The notes: generated by a model from the sequence alone, not told the origin. Numbered from the stretch's first letter, positions 1-6,343 are shown. The stretch is 9,664 nt of DNA from Clostridiales bacterium (GCA_019423265.1 JAHZBS010000002.1:1-9664); one strand, 5' to 3'. Numbers and translations are program-made.

Positions 1-967
1 TCTCCCGCATCATAAAATCGTGGCAGATGGCACTGTCCTGGCTTTGATCGCCCCATGTGTTAGACATAGTAAAGGTATGCTGGCAAGATTCGCCTTTATA
101 TTGCTGACGGTAGAAATCGAGATAGAGTCCGTCCAATTCTTGTCGCCCGCCGACGCCGACAGTGGAGCTGTAGCTGAAGATTCCCTCTGGGTCGATAACA
201 GCGCCGTCCAGTCCAGAGCCGATAATCTGTACGGATTTTTTTCCATCAATATGGAGGTCGCCTGTGGACCTGCCAAGGGAAGCCATGTGAGTGGGAGCCT
301 CTTTGACCAGCATGAGCGCTTCGTCCCGGACGTAATCATGGAGGATGAATAGATTGCCATCGGCTTGGTAGGGCTCGTTTTTGTAGAGCATCTGCGAGTC
401 AACCTTGACTAAGGTGTCGTGATTGTCGGTACGGTCGTAGAGGCGGACGGATTCAAACTTATAGTGCCCAGCGGGGAGCGATACGCAGTCAATGCAATCC
501 GCATCCGACGGTATAAAATGAAGACCTTCCGGCGCGGCTGGCGCAGAGGATGGCTGGATGGAAGCCAGCGTTACGGGCGCAGCGGCAAATAGGCGAATGT
601 TTGAGGTAATGAAAGGGATTCTTTGTCCTTGGCTGGACGGGAAGACCATCAGCTCCCAAAGGATGGTTCTCTCTCCCTGCACCATGGTGATGGAGGCCTT
701 CATGAAGGAATGGGAGAGCCCATCCTGGTCCTCAATGGATACAGCAAGGTCCGTCTCTGCCTCAGCGGCGCTGAGGAAGGAGTTGGAAGGTACAATATAG
801 TCCACCTGATTTCCCTGCCAGATGTGCCCAGTTTTCTTATTCACGATTGCGGCGGGGATGAAGTGGCCGCCGTGAATCAGATAGCGTCGCTCAATAGCAG
901 CGTTTCCAATGGTCAGACGCTGATCATCGCAGTGTACATAACAGTCTTTCCATTCTTTTTTGAACAT
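1..967 (-). CDS. GH36-type alpha-galactosidase-like protein, N-terminal part (cut by window edge)
   Basis: Reading the minus strand from the ATG at 967-965 gives 322 uninterrupted codons to the window edge, so about the first half of a large protein is visible. It begins MFKKEWKDCYVHCDDQRLTI, with no signal peptide, implying a cytosolic enzyme. The visible part looks like the beta-rich N-terminal domain, and near residues 299-311 it has FTMSNTWGDQSQD. That resembles the NTWGD segment I associate with the start of the catalytic barrel in GH36 (melibiase-type) proteins, which hydrolyse alpha-galactosides. The catalytic aspartates would lie beyond the window. An AGGAGG (minus strand, 976-981) sits 8 nt upstream of the ATG and fixes the start. 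The gene lies 95 nt downstream of the M55 peptidase gene on the same strand but also has its own promoter. Substrate is not determinable; a GH31- or GH27-like hydrolase is a less likely alternative. Confidence 0.75.
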   Translation of the reverse strand, partial: MFKKEWKDCYVHCDDQRLTIGNAAIERRYLIHGGHFIPAAIVNKKTGHIWQGNQVDYIVPSNSFLSAAEAETDLAVSIEDQDGLSHSFMKASITMVQGERTILWELMVFPSSQGQRIPFITSNIRLFAAAPVTLASIQPSSAPAAPEGLHFIPSDADCIDCVSLPAGHYKFESVRLYDRTDNHDTLVKVDSQMLYKNEPYQADGNLFILHDYVRDEALMLVKEAPTHMASLGRSTGDLHIDGKKSVQIIGSGLDGAVIDPEGIFSYSSTVGVGGRQELDGLYLDFYRQQYKGESCQHTFTMSNTWGDQSQDSAICHDFMMRE

Positions 968-1004
968 GGATCGCTCCTCCTGCTCGTTGTCAAAAGTTTT
1001 TACT

Positions 1005-1033
1005 ATTATATCGTACAACAAATTTGTTTGCAA
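1005..1033 (-). promoter_or_regulatory. SigA-type promoter of the GH36 gene, with palindrome in the spacer
   Basis: On the minus strand there is TTGCAA (1028-1033), 17 nt of spacer and a perfect TATAAT (1005-1010). The spacer and the edge of the -35 box contain the perfect 12-bp palindrome AACAAATTTGTT (1017-1028). A repressor bound there would block RNA polymerase, so the GH36 gene is probably controlled separately from the upstream peptidase gene. The regulator is not identifiable from the window. Confidence 0.65.
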
Positions 1034-1062
1034 CGGATAAATAAAAAGAAGTTGTGATGAAG

Positions 1063-1851
1063 TTAGAAAAGCCGGAATAATGCCTCCGTCACCGTACTGC
1101 CCTGTACCTGATAGGAGCGAGGGCCTGTAATTTTCATATAGGGCTTTGCCTCGGGGTGAGGAAGCTGACCGCGCTCAATCAATTCCAGCGACAGAATCAC
1201 AGGCCTGGGCTGGACAATGGGTTGTACCGATGGATAGGCGGCGACGGCTTCAGCAGCTTTTTGGCGGAGGAGGGCATATGCCGCCGACGGAGAGAGCATC
1301 GCCGCGCCGTAACAGGACATTGCCTCTTTAAGCTGCGCCGTCACGACGCCGGGAATCTGCCGCTGAGCCTCTGCACAGGCGTAATCGTCCCCGGCCACAA
1401 GGATCACTGGCTTCCCGTGATCCCCGGCGATGCTAGCATCCAGCAAGATTTCGCCGGCTTCTGTATCATGGATCCTAAACTTCTGCCACAGGGTCGATAT
1501 CATCGTATGCTCCAAAACAGCGGTCGGAGTCCCTGCCATAGCGTGATACCCCAACAGAGCTACAGCATCCACGGACTCGATGTACGGCATCCGATTTGTC
1601 CCGGTATCCCCTTGGATAATGCGGTCCACATCGGCGCTAATGTCCTCCCAGATGGCGCTGCAAGCTCCGCCATGGCAGTCCCGGACATACACGCGCTCTA
1701 CGCCCGCCTCTTTAAATCCTGCCGCTAATTCATTAATCTGCCGGGTCATATACCGCCGGCATTCCCCATACAAAGGATGTGTCGCATTGACTTGTTCATT
1801 TTGGTAGATGCCGCAGAGTCCCTCGGCATCGGTCATAACTAGTACATTCAT
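1063..1851 (-). CDS. dppA: M55 family D-aminopeptidase, DppA-like
   Basis: A 262-residue zinc peptidase of family M55. The family member DppA of Bacillus subtilis releases N-terminal D-amino acids from peptides such as D-Ala-D-Ala and forms a self-compartmentalising decamer in the cytosol. The metal and active-site residues are visible at nearly the DppA positions: D8 and E10 in MTDAEG, H60 in RDCHGG, H103 in GYHAMAGT, H115 in LEHT and E134 in EAGEI. The length is normal for the family. I start at the ATG at 1851 because GGAGG (minus strand, 1857-1861) lies 5 nt upstream and because DppA proteins begin directly with the beta strand leading to the D.EG motif; an in-frame ATG 24 nt further upstream is less likely. 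There is no transport gene beside it, unlike the B. subtilis dpp operon; here it precedes a glycosidase gene. The fold and chemistry are secure, the physiological peptide is not. Confidence 0.92.
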   Translation of the reverse strand: MNVLVMTDAEGLCGIYQNEQVNATHPLYGECRRYMTRQINELAAGFKEAGVERVYVRDCHGGACSAIWEDISADVDRIIQGDTGTNRMPYIESVDAVALLGYHAMAGTPTAVLEHTMISTLWQKFRIHDTEAGEILLDASIAGDHGKPVILVAGDDYACAEAQRQIPGVVTAQLKEAMSCYGAAMLSPSAAYALLRQKAAEAVAAYPSVQPIVQPRPVILSLELIERGQLPHPEAKPYMKITGPRSYQVQGSTVTEALFRLF

Positions 1852-1940
1852 ACAAACCTCCATTCCGGAGCACACGCGGCGGGGCGAAGAGGGCTATTTG
1901 TGACGCTCCGGCACGCCTCCTGATACTTTTCGTTGCAGCC

Positions 1941-1969
1941 ATTATAGCATTGGTTATGAGAGAAAGCAA
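1941..1969 (-). promoter_or_regulatory. Extended -10 promoter of the M55 peptidase gene
   Basis: On the minus strand TATAAT (1941-1946) is immediately preceded by TGC (extended -10). A weak -35, TTGCTT (1964-1969), lies 17 nt further upstream. The predicted leader is roughly 80 nt long and contains a 7-bp inverted repeat, CCGGAGC (1865-1871) with GCTCCGG (1905-1911), just upstream of the Shine-Dalgarno sequence. It is divergent from the promoter at 2005-2033. Confidence 0.6.
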
Positions 1970-2004
1970 GAAATGAATTCTTTGCTAAACTTATTCAGTG
2001 GAAC

Positions 2005-2057
2005 TTTACATCACGGCCCATGTCTAGTATAATGAGACAAAATGCAGTACAAGGAGG
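2005..2057 (+). promoter_or_regulatory. Promoter and ribosome binding site of the DUF5703 glycosidase gene
   Basis: TTTACA (2005-2010), a 17-nt spacer and a perfect TATAAT (2028-2033) form a near-consensus SigA promoter. AAGGAGG (2051-2057) is placed 6 nt before the ATG at 2064. The predicted untranslated leader is only about 25 nt, which leaves little room for a riboswitch or attenuator. Confidence 0.75.
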
Positions 2058-2063
2058 GATACA

Positions 2064-4163
2064 ATGGCCTATCGAGTTACGGACGCCAACGTAAAGAAGA
2101 AAGGATTTTCAAAGAATTCACGGGAGAGCGTTCCCATTGGAGGGGGCGACTGCGGCGCAAATGTCTGGCTGGAGGAAGACAGCAGACTTCACCTGCTGCT
2201 GAGCAAGACTGATAGTTTTGGAGAGTCCGGGCGTCTAATGAAAACAGGATATATCACAGTACACATACCGGGTGTCTTTTCACGGGATAACCTGCCGGAG
2301 TTGGAGTTGGATTTGGCCGATGGTTGTGTTCGCATCCGGGATACCGCCGGTCAGGTGCGGATCACCGTGTCCGCTTTTGTGGACACTCCGCTGCTGGCCG
2401 TGCGCGTGGACGCGGCGAGAAAGGTGCCGGTGACTGTTGAACAGATCAACTACCGGGATCGGGAGCGCGTCCTGAATCCGAAGGATGAATCGTGCTATGG
2501 GTATGGCAGCGCGCCTTTTTTGGTTAAGGAGAGCGCGGATCGGGTATTTTGTCCAGCTGACCGTCTGCAATGGTGCCATTTTAATCAGTGGTCGTACTAT
2601 GCCTATACGGTTTTGAATCAGAATCTCGCGGAGCATATCGGCGAGGACCCCATACGGAATCGAACGTTTGGATGCGTCGTGGGAGGAGAAGGATTTGCCC
2701 GAGTGCAGACGAGGCTTGAGGCGGAGCCAAATACGCGGCATATCCTGTATATCTTGCAGGACTGCCGAATGTCAGCAACCCCGGAAATGTGGGCCTTGGA
2801 AACCGAGAGGCTGGCCGACGAATTATTTTCCACTTCCTATTCCGATGCCCTGAGAAAGAATCGTGACTGGTGGGGCCGGTTTTTTGGTGAGTACTATCTC
2901 TTCGCAGGTGGGACTCCGGAAGCAGAGCTAGTGTCCAGAGGGTATACCCTACAAAAATACATGAACGGCTGCGCTGGCCGCGGCAAAATGCCGATTAAGT
3001 TTAACGGCTCAATTTTTACGGTCCATCCTTCGCCATGGAACGAAAAGGATTATGATTATCGACTTTGGGGGGAACCCTATTGGATCCAAAATACTCGCCT
3101 GATTTACTGGGACATGTTGTATTCTGGCGATTTTGAGGGGATGCGGTCGTTCTTCCAGCTCTGTAAACAGCTGATGCCCATTTGCCGGGATAGGGCTCGC
3201 AATACTTTTGGCTGCGGGGGAATTTTGCTGCCCGAGACCTTTACATTCTATGGGACCTATGCGGATTCAAACTTTGGCTACACCCACATTGGGGAGGAGA
3301 AGCCAGAGTGTGTGAATCGCTATATCGGCTGGCATGTAAATGGGCAGTTGGAGATCGCGTTTATGATGTTGATGTTTTGTCAGTTTTCAGGAGACGATGA
3401 TTTTCTGAGGGACACGGCGCTGCCTTTCGCGGGAGAGGTGCTACAATTTTTCCGGGAGCGGTTCTCTCGAGGCGGGGATGGAAAACTTCGCATTGCGCCG
3501 GTCTCGTCATTGGAAACATGGCAGGATTGCGTCGATGACACGCCGGATCTCGCCGGGATTATGGCAGTGTCCCGCTTGATGAGGGAACTGGGGGGGACGC
3601 CTGCGCTGACGGAAGAGGATCTGTGCAGCATCCCTTATATGGAGAAGAATGGAAAGCGGGTGGTGGCGCCCTGCCGGGATTTTATTGACACAGAGCCGAA
3701 AAACTGTGAGACACCGGAGCTCTACGTGCTGTTTCCCTATCAGGTCCTCAGCCCCTATGATAGCCCTGAAATGCGCGAAGTCCTGACGGACACCTTTTTC
3801 CAGCGGACGAATCGGCATATCGCAGGGTGGTCTCAGGCTTTGGAGCAGGCCGCAATTCTGGGCATGACGGATTTTTGCCGCGAAACGGTGACCGCCAATT
3901 TCGCTGCTGTAGCGGAAGACTGTTTCTTCCCGGCATACTGGGGCCCTAACTTTGACTGGACGCCGGATCAGGACCACGGGACTTCAACGTCCATTGGCCT
4001 TTTGTTCATGGCCTTACAGGTGGACCGGGGAGAAGTCCGATTTCTGCCGGCCTGGCCGGAGGAATGGGATGTGTCTTTCCGTTTGCCGGTTCCAGGAGGG
4101 ATAGCCGTGTTGGAGTATGAGAATGGAAAAATTTTGACTCGGGACGTCGTGCGGGAGAAATAA
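2064..4163 (+). CDS. DUF5703 / GH95-like glycoside hydrolase
   Basis: A 699-residue protein of the DUF5703-type, GH95-related glycosidases. Residues 22-54 carry the N-terminal signature, with SVPIGGGDCGANVW followed by SKTDSFGE; residues 1-260 would form the beta-sandwich domain. From about residue 290 an all-helical (alpha/alpha)6-type domain follows, with MPIKFNGSIF (309-318), RLWGEPYWIQNTRLIYW (333-349), LPETFTFYG (389-397) and GQLEI (427-431). E391 and E430 are plausible active-site acids by position only; I cannot prove which is catalytic. There is no signal peptide or membrane segment, so it probably acts in the cytosol on small imported glycosides. GH95 enzymes are alpha-L-fucosidases or alpha-L-galactosidases, but DUF5703 members are largely uncharacterised, so the substrate is open. 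The gene is transcribed divergently from the peptidase/GH36 genes and is followed at once by a terminator, indicating a single-gene transcript. Confidence 0.82.
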   Translation: MAYRVTDANVKKKGFSKNSRESVPIGGGDCGANVWLEEDSRLHLLLSKTDSFGESGRLMKTGYITVHIPGVFSRDNLPELELDLADGCVRIRDTAGQVRITVSAFVDTPLLAVRVDAARKVPVTVEQINYRDRERVLNPKDESCYGYGSAPFLVKESADRVFCPADRLQWCHFNQWSYYAYTVLNQNLAEHIGEDPIRNRTFGCVVGGEGFARVQTRLEAEPNTRHILYILQDCRMSATPEMWALETERLADELFSTSYSDALRKNRDWWGRFFGEYYLFAGGTPEAELVSRGYTLQKYMNGCAGRGKMPIKFNGSIFTVHPSPWNEKDYDYRLWGEPYWIQNTRLIYWDMLYSGDFEGMRSFFQLCKQLMPICRDRARNTFGCGGILLPETFTFYGTYADSNFGYTHIGEEKPECVNRYIGWHVNGQLEIAFMMLMFCQFSGDDDFLRDTALPFAGEVLQFFRERFSRGGDGKLRIAPVSSLETWQDCVDDTPDLAGIMAVSRLMRELGGTPALTEEDLCSIPYMEKNGKRVVAPCRDFIDTEPKNCETPELYVLFPYQVLSPYDSPEMREVLTDTFFQRTNRHIAGWSQALEQAAILGMTDFCRETVTANFAAVAEDCFFPAYWGPNFDWTPDQDHGTSTSIGLLFMALQVDRGEVRFLPAWPEEWDVSFRLPVPGGIAVLEYENGKILTRDVVREK

Positions 4164-4168
4164 AAAAT

Positions 4169-4232
4169 GGGCAACCTCAGTCAGAGGGACAGATGGAGGT
4201 TGCCCGAATTGTGATCTTATTGTTGTTTTTTT
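4169..4232 (+). terminator. Intrinsic terminator, apparently bidirectional
   Basis: A perfect 10-bp stem, GGGCAACCTC (4169-4178) with GAGGTTGCCC (4196-4205), starts 6 nt after the glycosidase stop. On the plus strand a T-rich stretch follows only after a gap, with seven Ts at 4226-4232. On the minus strand the stem is followed almost directly by six Ts (the complement of 4162-4167), so it should also stop leftward transcripts arriving from the island. Confidence 0.75.
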
Positions 4233-4252
4233 AGGAAGGGACGAAAAAAGGC

Positions 4253-4282
4253 TTGACAGCGAGAAAGTGGGTATGCTATAAT
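4253..4282 (+). promoter_or_regulatory. Consensus promoter of the tRNA gene
   Basis: TTGACA (4253-4258), an 18-nt spacer and TATAAT (4277-4282) with an extended TGC in front of the -10. Both hexamers are perfect, as expected for a stable RNA gene. The predicted 5' leader before the mature tRNA is about 20 nt. Confidence 0.85.
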
Positions 4283-4308
4283 AATGTTCGCTTGAAACAA
4301 AGTGTGAT

Positions 4309-4381
4309 GGGGGTATAGCGCAGTTGGGAGCGCGCTTGAATGGCATTCAAGAGGCCAGGGGTTCGAATCCCCTTATCTCCA
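4309..4381 (+). tRNA. tRNA-Ala (anticodon GGC)
   Basis: A complete 73-nt cloverleaf. The acceptor stem is GGGGGTA (4309-4315) with TATCTCC (4374-4380); the D stem is GCGC/GCGC; the anticodon stem is CTTGA/TCAAG with loop ATGGCAT, so the anticodon is GGC at 4342-4344. The variable loop is AGGCC and the T arm is AGGGG-TTCGAAT-CCCCT, with discriminator A4381. The acceptor stem contains the G3:U70 wobble pair recognised by alanyl-tRNA synthetase, which independently confirms alanine identity. The CCA tail is not encoded. The tRNA marks the edge between host-like DNA on the left and the island on the right, a common integration spot. Confidence 0.96.
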
Positions 4382-4398
4382 CTCTTGGCGCGATTGTG

Positions 4399-4456
4399 AC
4401 AAAAGCCGCTTAGATAGCTGAAGACAGCTTGATAGACGGCTTTTGTTGTGTTTTCT
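4399..4456 (+). terminator. Terminator after tRNA-Ala
   Basis: A 10-bp stem, ACAAAAGCCG (4399-4408) with CGGCTTTTGT (4437-4446), encloses a nested hairpin AGCTG/CAGCT (4416-4420/4425-4429) and is followed by a T-rich run (TGTGTTTTCTTT). It lies 17 nt after the tRNA 3' end. Confidence 0.7.
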
Positions 4457-4479
4457 TTGGCGCAATATCTTGCAGTTAA

Positions 4480-4578
4480 ATAGTATTTCAATGCGTGAAA
4501 ATGACACGTTTTGCGAAAGAATATGACACGAAATATGACACGAAATTATCTATTTGTTACCCTTTTTTGAACCGATGA
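4480..4578 (+). pseudogene. Possible 3' remnant of a phage-type integrase
   Basis: An open frame of 32 codons after a stop at 4477-4479, ending in TGA at 4576-4578, reads ...VKMTRFAKEYDTKYDTKLS... before its stop. An intrinsic terminator begins at the stop codon, as at a genuine gene end. The charged tail with the repeated YDTK is reminiscent of the C-termini of some clostridial tyrosine integrases, and the position beside a tRNA fits, but no catalytic residues remain, so this is inference. It contains the tandem TATGACACGAAA repeats. Confidence 0.3.
4522..4545 (+). repeat. Tandem 12-bp repeat TATGACACGAAA (two copies)
   Basis: TATGACACGAAA occurs at 4522-4533 and 4534-4545 without mismatch; the core ATGACACG occurs a third time at 4501-4508. 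Short direct repeats near a tRNA and an integrase-like remnant could be recombinase arm-binding sites. They also simply encode the YDTKYDTK repeat in the plus frame. Confidence 0.6.
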
Positions 4579-4609
4579 CCGCCTCCTGTCGGCGCAGGGG
4601 GCGGTTATT
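4578..4609 (+). repeat. 32-bp hairpin repeat, copy 1, acting as a terminator
   Basis: This 32-bp unit recurs without mismatch at 5745-5776. It folds into an 11-bp stem with one G-U pair (4578-4588 with 4595-4605) and a 6-nt loop. Copy 1 is followed by eight Ts (4608-4615), making a textbook rightward intrinsic terminator. The two copies bracket the DUF3644 gene and the small RNA candidate. Confidence 0.92.
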
Positions 4610-4626
4610 TTTTTTCTTGCGAATAC

Positions 4627-4655
4627 TTGACATTTCAATCCACGTCCCTTATAAT
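4627..4655 (+). promoter_or_regulatory. Perfect consensus promoter without a protein-coding target
   Basis: TTGACA (4627-4632), a 17-nt spacer and TATAAT (4650-4655), both exact. The predicted start is near A4662. No plus-strand reading frame of note follows, so the likely product is an untranslated RNA that converges on the 3' end of the DUF3644 gene. Confidence 0.75.
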
Positions 4656-4661
4656 ATAAGT

Positions 4662-4755
4662 AAGTTAACTCGTGAAGGATAAGGCTGGGTTCCCGAATGG
4701 GAGTAGGTTATTTAACTTAGAATTCCTTTGCCCCTGGGGTTAGCTTATTTATTTT
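4662..4755 (+). ncRNA. Candidate small structured RNA, antisense to the DUF3644 gene end
   Basis: The predicted start lies about 7 nt after the consensus -10. The 5' part can close by an 8-bp stem, TAAGTTAA (4661-4668) with TTAACTTA (4712-4719). Inside it are AUAA/UUAU (4679-4682/4708-4711) and UCCC-GAAU-GGGA (4691-4702), giving one long imperfect hairpin. The 3' part has a GC-rich CCCCTGGGG and then TTATTTATTTTT (4744-4755), a weak stop signal at best. The end lies inside the last codons of the DUF3644 gene, so the RNA would be complementary to the 3' end of that mRNA. I recognise no known RNA family. The promoter is strong evidence; the RNA boundaries are inferred. Confidence 0.45.
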
Positions 4756-5710
4756 TCATTTTCTCTCTAAGGTTCTGGATGATGTGTTCAGGGTCCTTTT
4801 TGATTTCATTGACGATAAAATCTATGGTTTGTATAGAATAGCTATATGTTGGTACAGTCCCTATCGTATTGACATAGCAATATCTATCATTTTCCTTCAG
4901 GCTATAATAATTGCAAAAAAGTTGAAAATGATATTGATTAAACTTTATTGGAATACCATCCCTGGACAGTCGTGCATTTATTTCCTTATTAAGCTTTTTC
5001 ATTGTATATTTGTGGGTTTTATTCGGGTCTTTAAGTTCTTTGATGACTTGGGCCTTGCTGTCGGACGTATTGTCGATACCAACAATGTTGGTCGCTTTGT
5101 TTTTGTCTTTCGTAATATAATACAAATGCTCAATTTTAATCGAAAAGGCCTCATTATTCCCGTCAGATAACCTCGCTATCTCATTCTCTGATGTTATTAG
5201 TCGTTCCGACAGTTGTACTGGATATTTTGCACGGATTTCTTCCACATTAAATGATTTCATACTGACAGAAAGTGTAAGAAAATTTTGCGGTATAATTTCT
5301 GTCATATCCACATTGTGAAATTCTTGCATTTTTTCTATAAAATTGAATATACATGATTGAAAAAGAGGAATATATACCATTTCATATTCTTGCGTGATAT
5401 AGTGAGTACTTGTATTCCTTAATTCTATGATCTTATCTAAGTTAAGACGGAGAGGGGCCTTTTTATTCGTAAATACTTTCTGAATGCAGTTTTCGAGAGA
5501 AATAGTTCTGTTTGGGTTGTCCTGGTAATATACACTTTTTTCACCGTATTTTTTTATCATGTGTGACTTCAGCATTAACTCCCAGGCATTGCAGATAAAA
5601 AGACTAAAACCTTCCACACGATATTTAATTGTCGGCTTGTTATACAATTCAATGGCCATAATGAACGCTTCTTTAGATTTTTCAAGTAATTCGTTTTCTA
5701 TCTTTTCCAT
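4745..5710 (-). CDS. DUF3644 family protein with a HEPN-type Rx4H motif
   Basis: A 321-residue protein starting MEKIENELLEKSKEAFIMAI. Residues 20-50 (ELYNKPTIKYRVE, then CNAWELMLKSHMIKKYGE) match what I know of the DUF3644 family. Residues 92-104 read DKIIELRNTSTHY, with R98 and H103 forming an Rx4H motif of the kind HEPN ribonucleases use to cut RNA. The C-terminal part (about 240-321) contains a charged helical stretch and an aromatic-rich segment that may bind nucleic acid or a partner. There are no signal or membrane segments. The frame is open up to 5785, but I choose the ATG at 5710 because AGAAGG lies 6 nt upstream and the extra N-terminus would be translated from the 32-bp repeat. The gene is strikingly AT-rich compared with its flanks, a sign of transfer. 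DUF3644 genes often occur near defence genes; a ribonuclease toxin or abortive-infection role is inference. Confidence 0.8.
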   Translation of the reverse strand: MEKIENELLEKSKEAFIMAIELYNKPTIKYRVEGFSLFICNAWELMLKSHMIKKYGEKSVYYQDNPNRTISLENCIQKVFTNKKAPLRLNLDKIIELRNTSTHYITQEYEMVYIPLFQSCIFNFIEKMQEFHNVDMTEIIPQNFLTLSVSMKSFNVEEIRAKYPVQLSERLITSENEIARLSDGNNEAFSIKIEHLYYITKDKNKATNIVGIDNTSDSKAQVIKELKDPNKTHKYTMKKLNKEINARLSRDGIPIKFNQYHFQLFCNYYSLKENDRYCYVNTIGTVPTYSYSIQTIDFIVNEIKKDPEHIIQNLREKMKNK

Positions 5711-5744
5711 AGCCAACCTTCTTTCTTTTACTGAAATTTTATCA

Positions 5745-5776
5745 ACCGCCTCCTGTCGGCGCAGGGGGCGGTTATT
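5745..5776 (+). repeat. 32-bp hairpin repeat, copy 2
   Basis: An exact second copy of the unit at 4578-4609, with the stem-loop at 5745-5772. Here it lacks a T run on either side. It lies between the Uma2 stop (5778-5780) and the DUF3644 start (5710), so on the leftward transcript it would be an intercistronic hairpin that may attenuate or process the message rather than fully terminate it. Confidence 0.92.
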
Positions 5777-5777
5777 G

Positions 5778-6329
5778 CTAGTCAAGTTCCAGCTGGGTGA
5801 AATCGATGCTGAGACTTGCTAGGGTGTGAACCTGGACAACATCCCGGAAGGTATGGGTGATGGGGGTTAGCTCTTGTTCCAGGTGGTATACGGTGACAGT
5901 TTCATTCATAGGATTGACAATCCAGTATTCTTTGATGCCATATTCTGCATAAAGGTTAAGCTTTGTCAGGTAATCTCGGCGCGCAGTGCTGGGGCTGACG
6001 ATTTCAATAATCCACGTCGGAGCGCCGATGCAGCCCTTTTTCGTGATCTTATCCCGATCACAGATAACCATCAAGTCCGGCTGGACAATGTTGGGCGTGT
6101 CCTCGTCTTCGTGTTGGAGATAAACGTCGAAGGGAGCGGTAAAACATCGACAGGTCTTCCCTCTTAGAAATGTGCTGATTTCCGCTGTCAGGAAAACGCT
6201 AATTGCTTGATGATTCGCACTGGGCCCGGCCATGAAATGAATTTCGCCGTCAATCAGCTCCGCCCGGACGTCTTCGCCCAGGGCCTCCCAGTCGGCCAGG
6301 GTTGCTTTCTTGGATTCTTGTAATGGCAT
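5778..6329 (-). CDS. Uma2 family nuclease-fold protein (DUF820)
   Basis: A 183-residue protein of the Uma2 family, which has the PD-(D/E)XK restriction-endonuclease fold. Core residues are visible in order: E24 in AELIDGEI, D85 in QPDLMVICD, E109 in PTWIIEIVSPST, then D119 and K123 in RDYLTK, followed by the family-typical LYAEYGIKEYWIVNP. The length is normal and the key acids are present, so it should be catalytically competent, although the biological role of Uma2 proteins is poorly known and many copies are mobile. AAGGAGG lies 6 nt upstream of the ATG. It follows the XRE repressor gene by 14 nt and is very probably in the same operon. Its base composition is closer to the host than that of the DUF3644 gene downstream. 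Confidence 0.88.
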   Translation of the reverse strand: MPLQESKKATLADWEALGEDVRAELIDGEIHFMAGPSANHQAISVFLTAEISTFLRGKTCRCFTAPFDVYLQHEDEDTPNIVQPDLMVICDRDKITKKGCIGAPTWIIEIVSPSTARRDYLTKLNLYAEYGIKEYWIVNPMNETVTVYHLEQELTPITHTFRDVVQVHTLASLSIDFTQLELD

Positions 6330-6343
6330 GGAGTTCCTCCTTC

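Noticed and set aside
20..1057. Several plus- and minus-strand frames over the left end
   Set aside because: They overlap the GH36-like frame, which is uninterrupted over 322 codons with a promoter and ribosome binding site; the alternatives are its shadows.
1156..1728. 190-codon plus-strand open frame
   Set aside because: It is antisense to the M55 peptidase, whose active-site residues match DppA positions; the plus-strand translation has no recognisable family and no ribosome binding site.
1924..1945. Possible catabolite-responsive (cre) site in the divergent region
   Set aside because: TGCAACG followed by an A-rich stretch does not keep the required central CG spacing of the cre consensus.
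4501..4545. CRISPR-like short repeats
   Set aside because: There are only two tandem 12-bp units plus one partial copy, with no spacers of regular length and no cas gene nearby.
4662..4755. 6S, SRP or tmRNA identity for the small RNA candidate
   Set aside because: It is too short, and it lacks the central bubble hairpin of 6S RNA and the conserved SRP loop sequences.
5711..5785. N-terminal extension of the DUF3644 protein by 25 residues
   Set aside because: The extension would be encoded by the 32-bp hairpin repeat and overlap the Uma2 stop; the ATG at 5710 has its own ribosome binding site and fits the family start.
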